Shown piece after piece: positions 8,669 to 17,440 of a stretch of 64,000 bases of DNA. The notes under the pieces were generated by a model that was not told the DNA's origin, searched no databases, and worked only from the letters and a program-made list of their open reading frames with translations. The stretch covers positions 8,742,001 through 8,806,000 of the forward strand of contig NZ_CP107853.1 of assembly GCF_036013525.1 (NCBI RefSeq), given 5' to 3'. Origin of the DNA: Nonomuraea sp. NBC_00507 (lineage in GTDB: Bacteria; Actinomycetota; Actinomycetes; Streptosporangiales; Streptosporangiaceae). The translations under genes and the position numbers were made by a program. The stretch's first letter is position 1, and the number at the start of each line of letters is the position of its first letter.

Positions 8669-9925
8669 TCACATTGCGGTCGGATAGGTCTCCGGCTCGA
8701 GGTCACCCCAGGGCTCGCCGTGCAGCGGATGCAGCGCTTTGGTGTGGTCCAGCCAGATGAAGGCGTCATAACGGCGGCCCACGACCGTCGGCACGTAGTT
8801 CGCCCAGCGCTCCCGCTCCGGGTGGTACACCACGCCGATGGCCCGGTGTCCCATGGGCTCGTCGTACCACATCGGCCTGGAGCCGGCGGGCACGACGAAC
8901 AGCGCCCGGCCGTCGGGCAGGTCCGCCTCGTGCAGCAGCGCCTCCAGGGACGCCGGGCGCGCGGCCGGCACCGGCATGACGTGGTGCTGCGCGCCCCACC
9001 GGTCCGCGGCCACCACCGAACCCCGGTGGCTGCCGAAGCCCACGAGCACCACGGCGTCGCCGTGCCGTTCGCGGGCGAGCTGTCCCAGATTGGTCATCCC
9101 GGCCGCCGCCATGTCCGTGGCGCGGGCGTCGCCGACGTGCGTGTTGTGCGCCCATACGATCCCTTTGGGGCCGCGCATGCTCGCCAGCCGGTCCAGGCTG
9201 TCGGCCATGTGCACGTCCCTGACGTTCCAGGACTCGGGACCGCCGCGGACCATGGCCCGGTAGTAGCGTTCGGCGCCGGCCACGATCTCGGCGTTCTGCC
9301 GCACGCCGAGGTCTTCGGGCGCCGCCCTGCGCACCGCGGCGAGCAGGTTCACGACCTCGTCCTCGCAGGTGTCCGGCACCAGCCGGGTGGCCAGGCCGTA
9401 CTGCTGCGGGTCGTGCCCGTAGGACTCGAAGCAGTGCAGGGCGTCCGTCACCGCCTCCAGTTGCGCGGGCAGGTGGGCGGCGGCGTAGTGGCGTACGGCG
9501 CGCAGCGAGTCCCACAGGCTGTAGACGTCGAGTCCGTAGAAGCCGCAGCGCTCGGGGTGCGGCAGTTTGGCGTTCCAGAGCCGCAGCCAGCGGCAGAACT
9601 CCACGACCTCGTGGTTGGCCCACATGAACGTCGGCCAGCGGGCGAAGCCGTACAGGGCCTCGAACGGATCGGTGTCGGCGGTGACGGCCTGGTTGACCCG
9701 TTCGCAGTCGGGCCAGTCCCCTTCGACTCCGATGAAGGTGAACTCCTTCTCCTCGATCAGCCGGCGGGTCAGGTCGCACCGCCAGGCGTAGAAGTCGTGC
9801 GTTCCGTGGCTGGCCTCGCCGATCAGCACGAACCGGGCGTCGCCGATGCGTTCGAGCAGCGGGTCGAGGTCGTCGGTGCGGGTCAGCGGCAGAGCGGAAC
9901 TCCGCACCTCGTCGATGCTCGTCAT
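8669..9925 (-). CDS. Erythromycin esterase family protein
   Basis: A 418-residue member of the erythromycin-esterase (EreA/EreB, PF05139) superfamily. Signature pieces are the EASHGTHDFY segment with the catalytic-type His near residue 37-40, VEGDWPDCERVN, and the WAHNTHVGDAR segment in the C-terminal half. Several actinobacterial members are broad esterases or of unknown substrate, so macrolide resistance is not implied by homology alone. ATG at 9925 overlaps the ackA stop (ATGA), and a GGAGGAGGAGGA ribosome binding site lies inside the ackA 3' end, so the two are coupled. Confidence 0.88.
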   Translation of the reverse strand: MTSIDEVRSSALPLTRTDDLDPLLERIGDARFVLIGEASHGTHDFYAWRCDLTRRLIEEKEFTFIGVEGDWPDCERVNQAVTADTDPFEALYGFARWPTFMWANHEVVEFCRWLRLWNAKLPHPERCGFYGLDVYSLWDSLRAVRHYAAAHLPAQLEAVTDALHCFESYGHDPQQYGLATRLVPDTCEDEVVNLLAAVRRAAPEDLGVRQNAEIVAGAERYYRAMVRGGPESWNVRDVHMADSLDRLASMRGPKGIVWAHNTHVGDARATDMAAAGMTNLGQLARERHGDAVVLVGFGSHRGSVVAADRWGAQHHVMPVPAARPASLEALLHEADLPDGRALFVVPAGSRPMWYDEPMGHRAIGVVYHPERERWANYVPTVVGRRYDAFIWLDHTKALHPLHGEPWGDLEPETYPTAM

Positions 9926-11061
9926 TCCTCCTCCTCCGCGAGCACTTGGAGGCATTCGCGGGCGAGCTGGAGCTCCTCCCGCACCTGGACCACCATGACA
10001 GGGACGCCGTACGCGCTGACCGGGCCGTCCTCGTGGCGGTTGCCGGCGACGGGCGGCTGGACGCCGAGCAGGCCGAGGCGGCGGCACACCGCCTCGCGCA
10101 CCTCGGGCTGGTCCCAGCCGATCTCCCCGGTGAACACCAGGGCGTCGATGCGGCTGAGCGACGTGGCCACGGCGGCGATCTCCCTGCTCACCCGATGGGC
10201 GAACACGCTTAGCGCGAGCGCGGCCGCCTCATCCCCGTCCCGTTCGGCGGCGACCAGGTCTCTGGTGTCCCCCGACCGCCCGTCCGACAGGCCCAGCAGC
10301 CCGGATCGCCGTTCCAGTCCTTCGCCCAGCTCCCCCAGCGACAGGTGGCCCTCGGACAACAACCACACCAGCATGCCGGGATCGACGCTGCCCGAGCGTT
10401 TGCTCATCGGCACGCCCTCCAGCGGCGTGAACCCCATCGAGGTGTCCAGGCTGCGCCCGCCCGAGACCGCGCACACCGAGCACCCGCCGCCCAGGTGCGC
10501 CAGCACCAGCTCCAGCTCGGCCACGGGCCGGCCGAGCAGCTCGGCCACCCGGTCGGCGGCCCACGCGTAGGACAGGCCGTGGAAGCCGTAACGACGCAGG
10601 CCGTGCCGCTCGCGCCACTCCCGCGGCAGGGCGTACGTGGCGGCCGCCGCCGGCAGGCCGGCGTGGAAAGCGGTGTCCGGGCACAACACGTGCGGCACGG
10701 CAGGCAGCTCCTCGCGGGCCGCCGCCAGCAGCGCCAGCGAGGGCGGCAGGTGCAGCGGCGCCAGACTCCTCACCTCACGCAGCGCCGCCACGGTCTCGTC
10801 GTCGGCCACGGTCGGGGTACGCACGATCTCGCCGCCGTGCACCAGCCGGTGCGCCACCGCCCGGATGTCGCGGTCGAAATGCCCGCCGAGGAAGGCCGAC
10901 ACCTCGTCCCTGGCCGTGGCGGGATCGACGGCGCGCTCGGCGTGGGCGCTGTCCAGCACGCTCCCGCCCTGCACCAGATCGAGGCGCAGGCTCGACGAAC
11001 CGGCGTTGACGGTCAATATCGCCGCCGGCTCGGCCATCTGCTCCTCGATCGCCCCGCTCAT
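9922..11061 (-). CDS. ackA: Acetate/propionate kinase
   Basis: A 379-residue acetokinase family enzyme that interconverts acetate plus ATP with acetyl phosphate plus ADP. Family motifs are the N-terminal LTVNAGSSSLRL, the central YGFHGLSYAWA, AHLGGGCSVCAV (canonical enzymes read HLGNG), MSKRSGSVDPG and the C-terminal TGEIGWDQPEVR. It is slightly shorter than the usual ~400 residues. No phosphotransacetylase or phosphoketolase gene is adjacent. The start could be ATG at 11061 or, with a GAGGAG upstream, ATG at 11037. It is the first gene of the ackA-esterase pair. Confidence 0.9.
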   Translation of the reverse strand: MSGAIEEQMAEPAAILTVNAGSSSLRLDLVQGGSVLDSAHAERAVDPATARDEVSAFLGGHFDRDIRAVAHRLVHGGEIVRTPTVADDETVAALREVRSLAPLHLPPSLALLAAAREELPAVPHVLCPDTAFHAGLPAAAATYALPREWRERHGLRRYGFHGLSYAWAADRVAELLGRPVAELELVLAHLGGGCSVCAVSGGRSLDTSMGFTPLEGVPMSKRSGSVDPGMLVWLLSEGHLSLGELGEGLERRSGLLGLSDGRSGDTRDLVAAERDGDEAAALALSVFAHRVSREIAAVATSLSRIDALVFTGEIGWDQPEVREAVCRRLGLLGVQPPVAGNRHEDGPVSAYGVPVMVVQVREELQLARECLQVLAEEEE

Positions 11062-11176
11062 GGGGCTCGGCTACCCGCCACTGCCACCACAAAACGGACG
11101 TATCCGGACGAATGGCCGATCTGGCTTTACCGCGGTCAGAGGTTGTCTCGTGAGGAGGCCGGGTAGGCGAAGCGCC

Positions 11177-11677
11177 ATGAACATCACCCTTCAGGTCAAC
11201 GGCGTCCCCCGCGCGGTGGACGTGGACCCCCGCATGTCGCTGCTCGACCTGCTGCGCGAACGGCTGGGGCTGATCGGCGCGAAGAAAGGGTGCGACCACG
11301 GCCAGTGCGGGGCCTGCACGGTGCTCATCGACGGGCGGCGGGCCAACTCCTGCCTGGCGCTGGCGGTCGCGGTGGAGGGCTCGGAGATCACCACCGTCGA
11401 GGGCCTGGCCCGCGGTGACGAGCTGCATCCGCTGCAGGCGGCGTTCATCGAGCACGACGCGTTCCAGTGCGGGTACTGCACGCCGGGGCAGCTCTGCTCG
11501 GCGACCGGCATGCTCGGCGAGCCCGGGCCGAGCGCCGTCACCGAGGACGTTCTGGTCGACCCCGATCTGACGCCCGCGGAGATCAGGGAGCGGATGAGCG
11601 GCAATCTGTGCAGGTGCGGCGCCTACGTCAACATCGTCAGCGCGATCGCCGGCACGGTCACAGGGGTGGCGCGGTGA
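11177..11677 (+). CDS. paoA: Molybdenum hydroxylase [2Fe-2S] subunit (PaoA-like)
   Basis: A 166-residue iron-sulfur subunit of a xanthine-dehydrogenase-family molybdoenzyme. It has the plant-type ferredoxin cysteines in GCDHGQCGACTVL with a further Cys at NSCLAL (residues ~40-65), and the second cluster in CGYCTPGQLCS and GNLCRCGAY (~95-150). The start is ATG at 11177; no Tat signal precedes it, unlike E. coli PaoA, so a cytoplasmic enzyme is likely. The stop overlaps the GTG start of the next gene. It passes electrons from the Mo site to the FAD subunit. Confidence 0.93.
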   Translation: MNITLQVNGVPRAVDVDPRMSLLDLLRERLGLIGAKKGCDHGQCGACTVLIDGRRANSCLALAVAVEGSEITTVEGLARGDELHPLQAAFIEHDAFQCGYCTPGQLCSATGMLGEPGPSAVTEDVLVDPDLTPAEIRERMSGNLCRCGAYVNIVSAIAGTVTGVAR

Positions 11678-12642
11678 GGTCCTTCGAGTACGCCCGCGCC
11701 GACAGCCCGCCGGACGCGGTACGCCGGTTCCGGCCGGGCGCCATGTACCTGGGCGGCGGCACCAATCTGGTCGATCTCATGCGGCTCGGCGTGGCCGAGC
11801 CCGACCGCCTGGTGGACGTCAGCCGCCTGCCGCTCGACGCGATCGAGCAGATCCGCGACCGGCTGCGGATCGGCGCCGCGGTGCGCAACAGCGATCTGGC
11901 GGCCGACCCGCTCGTCCGCGCCCGCTATCCGATGCTGGCCCGAGCGGTGCTCAGCGGCGCCTCCGGCCAGGTACGCAACATGGCGACGGTGGCCGGCAAC
12001 CTGCTGCAGCGCACCCGATGCGCGTACTTCCAGGACGTGAGCAGGCCGTGCAACAAGCGCCGGCCCGGCTCCGGCTGCCCGGCGATCGAGGGCGACCACG
12101 CGAACCTGGCCGTGCTCGGCCGCTCGGACGCCTGCGTGGCCACCCACCCCTCCGACCTGGCCGTCGCGCTGGCCGCGCTGGAGGCCGAGGTCCACGTCAC
12201 CGGGCCGGCCGGGGACCGCATCATCCCGATGCCCGGCCTGCACCGCCTGCCCGGCGACGCGCCCGAACAGGACACCGTCCTGGAGCCAGGCGACCTGATC
12301 ACCGCCGTCGAGCTGCCCGCGCCGCCGCCCGGCGCCTCGGCCTACCGCAAGGTACGCGAGCGCGCGTCGTTCGCCTTCGCCCTCGTGTCCATCGCCGCCG
12401 TCATGGACGTCCGCGACGGGATCGTCGCCGGCTGCCGCATCGCGCTCGGCGGCGTCGCCCACGCGCCCTGGCGGGCCGAACGCGCCGAGGAGGCGATCAT
12501 CGGCGGCCCGGCGACCGGCGCGGCGTTCCTGGCCGCCGCCGAGGCCGAGCTCGCCCAGGCCCGCCCGCTGCCGCGCAACGCCTTCAAGGTCCCCCTGGCG
12601 CGCAACCTCATCGTCAGCACGCTCGAGGAGCTCACGCCGTGA
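11674..12642 (+). CDS. paoB: Molybdenum hydroxylase FAD subunit (PaoB-like, extra [4Fe-4S])
   Basis: A 322-residue FAD-binding subunit. YLGGGTNLVDLMR (~residues 25-37) and GQVRNMATVAGNLLQ (~95-110) are FAD-contacting motifs of the CoxM/PaoB family. The insert RTRCAYFQDVSRPCNKRRPGSGC (split here: cysteines in CAYF, PCNK and GSGC) is the additional [4Fe-4S] loop known from PaoB and 4-hydroxybenzoyl-CoA reductase-like enzymes. GTG at 11674 overlaps the previous stop and the gene ends in a GTGA overlap with the large subunit. Confidence 0.93.
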   Translation: MRSFEYARADSPPDAVRRFRPGAMYLGGGTNLVDLMRLGVAEPDRLVDVSRLPLDAIEQIRDRLRIGAAVRNSDLAADPLVRARYPMLARAVLSGASGQVRNMATVAGNLLQRTRCAYFQDVSRPCNKRRPGSGCPAIEGDHANLAVLGRSDACVATHPSDLAVALAALEAEVHVTGPAGDRIIPMPGLHRLPGDAPEQDTVLEPGDLITAVELPAPPPGASAYRKVRERASFAFALVSIAAVMDVRDGIVAGCRIALGGVAHAPWRAERAEEAIIGGPATGAAFLAAAEAELAQARPLPRNAFKVPLARNLIVSTLEELTP

Positions 12643-14669
12643 ACCGCGTCGAGGGCCGCGTCAAGGTCACCGGGCTGGCCACGTACGCCGCCGAATACCC
12701 GGTCGAGGGCGTCACCTACGCCTATCCCGTGCAGTCGCGCATCGCCAAGGGCCGCATCACCCACGTGGACGCGAGCCGGGCCCTCGCCATGCCCGGCGTG
12801 CTGGGCGTGCTGTCCGTCGAGGAGCCGCCCGAGCTGGCCGAGGACGCCGACGCCGAGCTGGCCCTGTTCCAGAGCCGCGACGTCGCCTACCGCGGCCAGC
12901 TGATCGCCGCCGCGATCGCCGACACCTACGAGAACGCCCGCGCCGCCGCCGACGCCGTCCGCGTCGCCTACGAGCCCGCCGACCACGACGTCGGCCTGCG
13001 CACCGACCACCCGGGCCTCTACCGGCCGGAGGTCGTCAACCCGGACTACCCCGCCGACACCGAGCAGGGCGACCTCGAGGCGGGCCTGGCCGAGGCCGCG
13101 ACCACGGTCGACGTGACGTACACGACCCCGGTCCTGCACAACAACCCGATGGAGCCGCACGCCGCCCTCGCCCTATGGGCCGGCGACGGCAGGCTGCTGG
13201 TCTACGACTCGGCGCAGGGCGCCTCCATCGACCGCGACATCATCGCCAAGACGCTCGGCCTGCCGCCGAACCGCGTCCGCGTCGTCTCCAGGCACGTCGG
13301 CGGCGGCTTCGGCAGCAAGGGCACCACCCGGCCGCACGCCGTGCTCGCCGCCCTGGCCGCCAGGGCCGTGGGCCGGCCGGTCAAGGTCGCGCTGACCAGG
13401 CAGCAGATGTTCGACGTCACCGGCTACCGCACCCCCACGATCCAGCGGCTGCGACTGGGCGTGGACGCCGACGGGCGGCTGACGGCGCTGGAGCACATCG
13501 CGTACGAGCAGAGCTCCACGCTCGTGGAGTTCGCCGAGCAGACCGCGACCCCCGCCCGCGTCATGTACGCCGCCCCCGCGCTGCGGACCGCGCACCGGCT
13601 GGTCCGGCTGGACGTGGCCACCCCGTCGTGGATGCGCGCCCCCGGCGAGTGCCCCGGCATGTACGCGCTCGAATCCGCCATGGACGAGCTGGCCTACGCC
13701 GCCGGCCTCGACCCCGTCGAGCTGCGCATCCGCAACGACCCGCAGACCGAGCCGGACAGCGGCCTGCCCTTCAGCTCCCGCAACCTGGTCGCCTGCCTGC
13801 GCGAGGGCGCCCACCGCTTCGGCTGGGACCGGCGTGACCCGGCTCCGGGTGTCCGGCGGGAAGGAGAGTGGCTGGTCGGGACCGGCGTGGCCGCCTCCAC
13901 CTACCCGGCCAAGCGCATGCCGTCGCAGGCCCTGGCCACGATGCAGGACGGCGACTTCCTCATTCAGGTGGCCGCCACCGACATCGGCACCGGCGCGCGT
14001 ACCGCGCTGACCAGGATCGCGGCCGAGACGCTGGGCGTCGCCCCCGATCGGGTGCACGTGGAGCTGGGCGACAGCGACCTGCCGGCGGCGCCGGTCGCCG
14101 GCGGCTCGATGGGCACGGCCTCGTGGGGGTCGGCCATCGTGCGCGCCTGCGAGGAGCTGATGAAGAACGGCAAGGAGGGCCGCGCCGACACCACCGGCGA
14201 GGTCGCCGCTGACACGCGGCTGGCCAGGCACGCCTTCGGCGCCCAGTTCGCCGAGGTCCGGGTCAGCGCGGTGACCGGTGAGGTGCGCGTGTCACGCCTG
14301 CTCGGCGTGTTCGCCGCCGGGCACATCGTGGACGCCGAGCTGGCGAGGTCGCAGTTCATCGGCGGCATGACGATGGGCCTGGGCATGGCGCTGATGGAGG
14401 AGACGCAGACCGACGAGGAGTTCGGCGGCTTCCTGCGGCGCGACCTGGCGCAGTACCACGTGCCCGCCTGCGCCGACGTCGAGAGCATCGAGGCGGTCTG
14501 GCTGGAGGAGCAGGACGAGCGGCTCAACCCGATGGGGAGCAAGGGCATCGGCGAGATCGGCATCGTCGGCACCGCGGCCGCCATCGGCAACGCCGTTCAC
14601 CACGCCACCGGCCACCGCGTCCGCGACCTCCCCATCACCCCGGCAAAGATTCTCATGCCACGGTTTTGA
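12639..14669 (+). CDS. paoC: Molybdenum-cofactor-binding large subunit (PaoC-like)
   Basis: A 676-residue catalytic subunit of an aldehyde/xanthine-type molybdenum hydroxylase, somewhat shorter than E. coli PaoC (~730). Visible motifs are TYAAEYPVEG at the N-terminus, HNNPMEPHAALALW, VGGGFGSKG for the Mo site, MRAPGECPGMYALE, and GSKGIGEIGIVGTAA with the catalytic glutamate near residue 640. GTG at 12639 overlaps the FAD subunit stop. Aldehyde oxidation is the likely activity by family. No MobA/PaoD-type chaperone is adjacent, so cofactor insertion must be supplied elsewhere. Confidence 0.93.
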   Translation: MNRVEGRVKVTGLATYAAEYPVEGVTYAYPVQSRIAKGRITHVDASRALAMPGVLGVLSVEEPPELAEDADAELALFQSRDVAYRGQLIAAAIADTYENARAAADAVRVAYEPADHDVGLRTDHPGLYRPEVVNPDYPADTEQGDLEAGLAEAATTVDVTYTTPVLHNNPMEPHAALALWAGDGRLLVYDSAQGASIDRDIIAKTLGLPPNRVRVVSRHVGGGFGSKGTTRPHAVLAALAARAVGRPVKVALTRQQMFDVTGYRTPTIQRLRLGVDADGRLTALEHIAYEQSSTLVEFAEQTATPARVMYAAPALRTAHRLVRLDVATPSWMRAPGECPGMYALESAMDELAYAAGLDPVELRIRNDPQTEPDSGLPFSSRNLVACLREGAHRFGWDRRDPAPGVRREGEWLVGTGVAASTYPAKRMPSQALATMQDGDFLIQVAATDIGTGARTALTRIAAETLGVAPDRVHVELGDSDLPAAPVAGGSMGTASWGSAIVRACEELMKNGKEGRADTTGEVAADTRLARHAFGAQFAEVRVSAVTGEVRVSRLLGVFAAGHIVDAELARSQFIGGMTMGLGMALMEETQTDEEFGGFLRRDLAQYHVPACADVESIEAVWLEEQDERLNPMGSKGIGEIGIVGTAAAIGNAVHHATGHRVRDLPITPAKILMPRF

Positions 14670-14675
14670 CCCGGT

Positions 14676-14846
14676 TTGGAGGCGCTGGCCTGGGTCACCG
14701 CCGGCGTCATCGCCGCGCTGGCCCTGTGGACGTGGTTCGCCCAGGCCGCGCTCAACCGGTCCGACGATCAGCCGTCCTCAGGCGGCAGCGCCGTGCCGTC
14801 CCCATCCTCGGGCGGCGCCGCGGCGCCGTCGTCCCGCGACGACTGA
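14676..14846 (+). CDS. Possible 56-residue single-span membrane peptide
   Basis: A TTG-started frame just after paoC encodes a hydrophobic stretch LAWVTAGVIAALALWTWF followed by a Ser/Pro/Gly/Ala-rich tail. It overlaps the 3' end of mnhG on the opposite strand, and the tail may be only an antisense shadow of that gene. The hydrophobic half lies outside any other gene. There is no clear ribosome binding site. Low confidence. Confidence 0.25.
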   Translation: MEALAWVTAGVIAALALWTWFAQAALNRSDDQPSSGGSAVPSPSSGGAAAPSSRDD

Positions 14847-15121
14847 CGCGCGTAGGCGGCCCGCGCCACCATGTACGCCGCGACCGCCACGGTGACCACC
14901 TGAGCGGCCCCCACCAGCAGCAGCGGCCCCGCCGTCGCCCAGGTGGGCCGGTGCAGCCACATGGCGAGCAGCACCAGCAGCACTCCCGCCACCTGCGGCT
15001 TCGTGCCCGCGTGCATGCGGTCCAGGGTGGTGCGGAAGCGCACGAGCCCGGCGCCGGCCGACAGCGCCAGCAGCGCGCCGAGCAGCAGGCAGGCCGCGGC
15101 CGCCCCGTCGAGCGGGCTCAC
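14768..15121 (-). CDS. mnhG: Na+/H+ antiporter subunit G
   Basis: A 117-residue MnhG/MrpG subunit with three hydrophobic segments and the family stretch GLVRFRTTLDRMHAGTKPQVAGVLLVLLA (read in parts: RMHAGTKP, then VLLVLLAMW). GTG at 15121 overlaps the mnhF stop. The last ~25 residues are Pro/Gly/Asp-rich and variable. It is the final gene of the Mrp operon and is needed for the assembled monovalent cation/proton antiporter. Confidence 0.92.
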   Translation of the reverse strand: MSPLDGAAAACLLLGALLALSAGAGLVRFRTTLDRMHAGTKPQVAGVLLVLLAMWLHRPTWATAGPLLLVGAAQVVTVAVAAYMVARAAYARQSSRDDGAAAPPEDGDGTALPPEDG

Positions 15122-15378
15122 CGCGACTTCCCCGCGAAGAACCTGGCCAGCGACACCGACCCGACGAACCCCAGCAGCGACAGCACCAGCAGGATCGGCA
15201 GGTCCGCATAGTCGTCCGTGGCCACGGCGAACGCCCCGACCCCGCACATCGCCAGTGCCGTCATCGTGTCGAGCGCCACCGCCCGGTCCAGCATCGACGG
15301 GCCGCGCGCCGCCCGGTAGAGCGTGAGCGCCGCCGCGCATCCGAGCAGGACGAGCGTCACCACGTACACCGGCATCAT
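15118..15378 (-). CDS. mnhF: Na+/H+ antiporter subunit F
   Basis: An 86-residue MnhF/MrpF subunit with three transmembrane helices. The conserved GPSMLDRAVALDTMTALA segment lies at residues ~31-48. ATG at 15378 (a second ATG follows at 15375) has GGGAGG seven bases upstream, and it overlaps the end of mnhE. Its length matches the family (80-95 residues). Confidence 0.93.
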   Translation of the reverse strand: MMPVYVVTLVLLGCAAALTLYRAARGPSMLDRAVALDTMTALAMCGVGAFAVATDDYADLPILLVLSLLGFVGSVSLARFFAGKSR

Positions 15379-15878
15379 CCCAGTTCCTCCCGATCCCGCG
15401 AGGTGCCGAACGCCGCCACGATGCGCGACTCCAGCGCGGCCACCTCGGCCCGGACGGCCTCGGCGGCGTCGCCGGGCAGGCCGAGCACGTGCACCATCAG
15501 GCACCGCTCCGCGACGTACGCCTCCACGACGAGGCTGCCGGGCACGTTCGCCAGCGCCGCCATGATCATCGTGATCATGGCGTCCGACGACGTGCGCAGC
15601 CGCACGCGGACCAACAGGGTCGGCGGCGGCCCCGGCCGGAACACCCACATCACCACCCGCGCGGTCGAGACGACCATGTCCCAGCCGAACCACACCAGGA
15701 AGCGCGCCAGCGCCACCGGGCGGATCCTGATGCCCGGGTCGAGCATGGGCAGCGGCAGCAGCCACGTCACCACGAGCGCGACCGCCACCCCGCCCAGCGC
15801 GTTCCCGGCCGACACGTCGCCCCACAGGGTCATCCACACCAGCACCAGCCAGGCGATCAGCGCCAGCCGCGCCTTCAC
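15375..15878 (-). CDS. mnhE: Na+/H+ antiporter subunit E
   Basis: A 167-residue MnhE/MrpE subunit. The N-terminal membrane part has WLVLVWMTLWGDVSAGNALGG, typical of the family, and the C-terminal domain has the conserved NVPGSLVVEAYVAERCLMVHVL region. GTG at 15878 overlaps the mnhD stop (GTGA), so subunits D and E are translationally coupled. Confidence 0.92.
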   Translation of the reverse strand: MKARLALIAWLVLVWMTLWGDVSAGNALGGVAVALVVTWLLPLPMLDPGIRIRPVALARFLVWFGWDMVVSTARVVMWVFRPGPPPTLLVRVRLRTSSDAMITMIMAALANVPGSLVVEAYVAERCLMVHVLGLPGDAAEAVRAEVAALESRIVAAFGTSRDREELG

Positions 15879-17440
15879 CGGTCCCTCCCCAGCACGGCCT
15901 CGATGTACGGGCCGCGCGCCAGCAGCTCCCCCGCCGCCCGCTGCGCCAGCGCCGACAGCGGCCCGGCCAGCACCGTGTACGACAGCCCGAGCGCCACCAG
16001 CGCCGCCACCGGCCCGGACAGCGCCACGGGCAGCGTCGTCGTGGTCACCGTCGGCTCCTGGCCGGTGTATTCCTCGCTCTCCACCACGGTGCCCGTCCTG
16101 GCCTCCCGCGGGGCGCGCCAGAACGCCTTGCCCCAGGTCTTGGCGACCGCGTACAGGGTGAGCAGGCTCGTCAGCAGCCCCGCGGTCACCAGCACGCGGG
16201 CCAGCGCCCCGCCGTCGGCCAGGCCGGCCTGCACCAGCATGAGCTTGCCCAGGAAGCCTGACATCGGAGGGATGCCGGACAGGTTCATGGCGGGCACGAA
16301 GAACAACACGGCGATCAGCGGCGCCGTCTTCATCAGGCCGCCGAGCCCGGTCACGGACGTCGTGCCGGTACGCCGCTCGATCAGCCCGGTCACCAGGAAC
16401 AACCCGGTCTGGACGGTGATGTGGTGCACCACGTAGAAGATCGCGCCGGCCATGCCCGCCACCGTGGCCAGCGCCACCCCGAACACCATGTACCCGATGT
16501 GGCTGACCAGGGTGAAGGACAACATCCGTTTGATGTCGGTCTGGGCCACCGCGCCGAGCACCCCCGTCAGCATCGTGGCCAGCGCCACCCACATCAGCAG
16601 CACCGAGACCGGCCCGCCGGGGAACAGCAGCGCCTCCAGCCTGATGAGCGAGTACACGCCGACCTTGGTGAGCAGCCCGGCGAACACGGCCGTGGCCGGG
16701 GCGGGCGCGGTCGGGTAGGAGTCCGGCAGCCACGCCGAGATGGGGAACATCGCCGCCTTGATCGCGAACACCAGCAGCAGCATGAGCTCGACCAGCAGCT
16801 TCACCTGCTCGGGCAGCATGGTGAACCGCAGCGCGAGCTGCGCCATCGACAGCGTCCCCGTGGCCGCGTACGTGATCGCCAGCGCCATGAGGAACACCAT
16901 CGACGAGGCCAGCGCCATCAGCGTGTACGTGGCGCCCGCCCGGATCCTGGACTCGGTGCCACCGAACGTGAGCAGCACGTACGAGCCGCTCAGCAGCAGC
17001 TCGTAGGCCACGAACAGGTTGAACAGGTCCCCCGACAGGAACGCGTCGGCCACCCCCGCCACCATCACCAGGAACGCCGGATGGAAGATCGCCATCGGTG
17101 CGTCGTGCTCCTGCACGTCGTAGGCGTTGGCCACCGAGTACACCATCACGCACAGCGTCACGGCCGACGACACCACCAGCAGCAGCGTCGACAGCCGGTC
17201 GGCGACCAGGCAGATCCCGACCGGCGACGGCCAGCCGCCCAGCTCGGTGACCAGCGGGCCGCCCGCGTCCACCGTCACGAGCAGCAGCGCCGACACGGCG
17301 AGCGACACGCCGAGCGTGACGATGCTGATGAGCGACTGCAGGTGCCGCAGCCGCCCGCCGATCGCCAGCTTCACCCCGGCCGCCAGCAGCGGCAGCACCA
17401 CGGGCACGCAGACGAGGCTCTCGATCGTGTGCGCTGTCAC
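15875..17440 (-). CDS. mnhD: Na+/H+ antiporter subunit D
   Basis: A 521-residue proton-translocating subunit of the Mrp antiporter, homologous to complex I NuoM/NuoN, with about 14 hydrophobic helices. The family hallmarks KAAMFPISAWLPDSYPTAPAP and VAQTDIKRMLSFTLVSHIGYM contain the conserved membrane lysines. GTG at 17440 overlaps the mnhC stop. Its length is normal. Confidence 0.94.
   Translation of the reverse strand: MTAHTIESLVCVPVVLPLLAAGVKLAIGGRLRHLQSLISIVTLGVSLAVSALLLVTVDAGGPLVTELGGWPSPVGICLVADRLSTLLLVVSSAVTLCVMVYSVANAYDVQEHDAPMAIFHPAFLVMVAGVADAFLSGDLFNLFVAYELLLSGSYVLLTFGGTESRIRAGATYTLMALASSMVFLMALAITYAATGTLSMAQLALRFTMLPEQVKLLVELMLLLVFAIKAAMFPISAWLPDSYPTAPAPATAVFAGLLTKVGVYSLIRLEALLFPGGPVSVLLMWVALATMLTGVLGAVAQTDIKRMLSFTLVSHIGYMVFGVALATVAGMAGAIFYVVHHITVQTGLFLVTGLIERRTGTTSVTGLGGLMKTAPLIAVLFFVPAMNLSGIPPMSGFLGKLMLVQAGLADGGALARVLVTAGLLTSLLTLYAVAKTWGKAFWRAPREARTGTVVESEEYTGQEPTVTTTTLPVALSGPVAALVALGLSYTVLAGPLSALAQRAAGELLARGPYIEAVLGRDR

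Noticed and set aside
8669..9925. Macrolide resistance gene
   Set aside because: The fold is that of erythromycin esterases, but most actinobacterial homologues have no proven macrolide activity and nothing nearby supports resistance.
6551..10570. A very long plus-strand open frame of 1,339 codons
   Set aside because: It is antisense to recD2, the erythromycin-esterase homologue and ackA, all of which have full family motifs. The His/Arg/Gly/Pro-rich translation has no domain and is the usual high-GC shadow.
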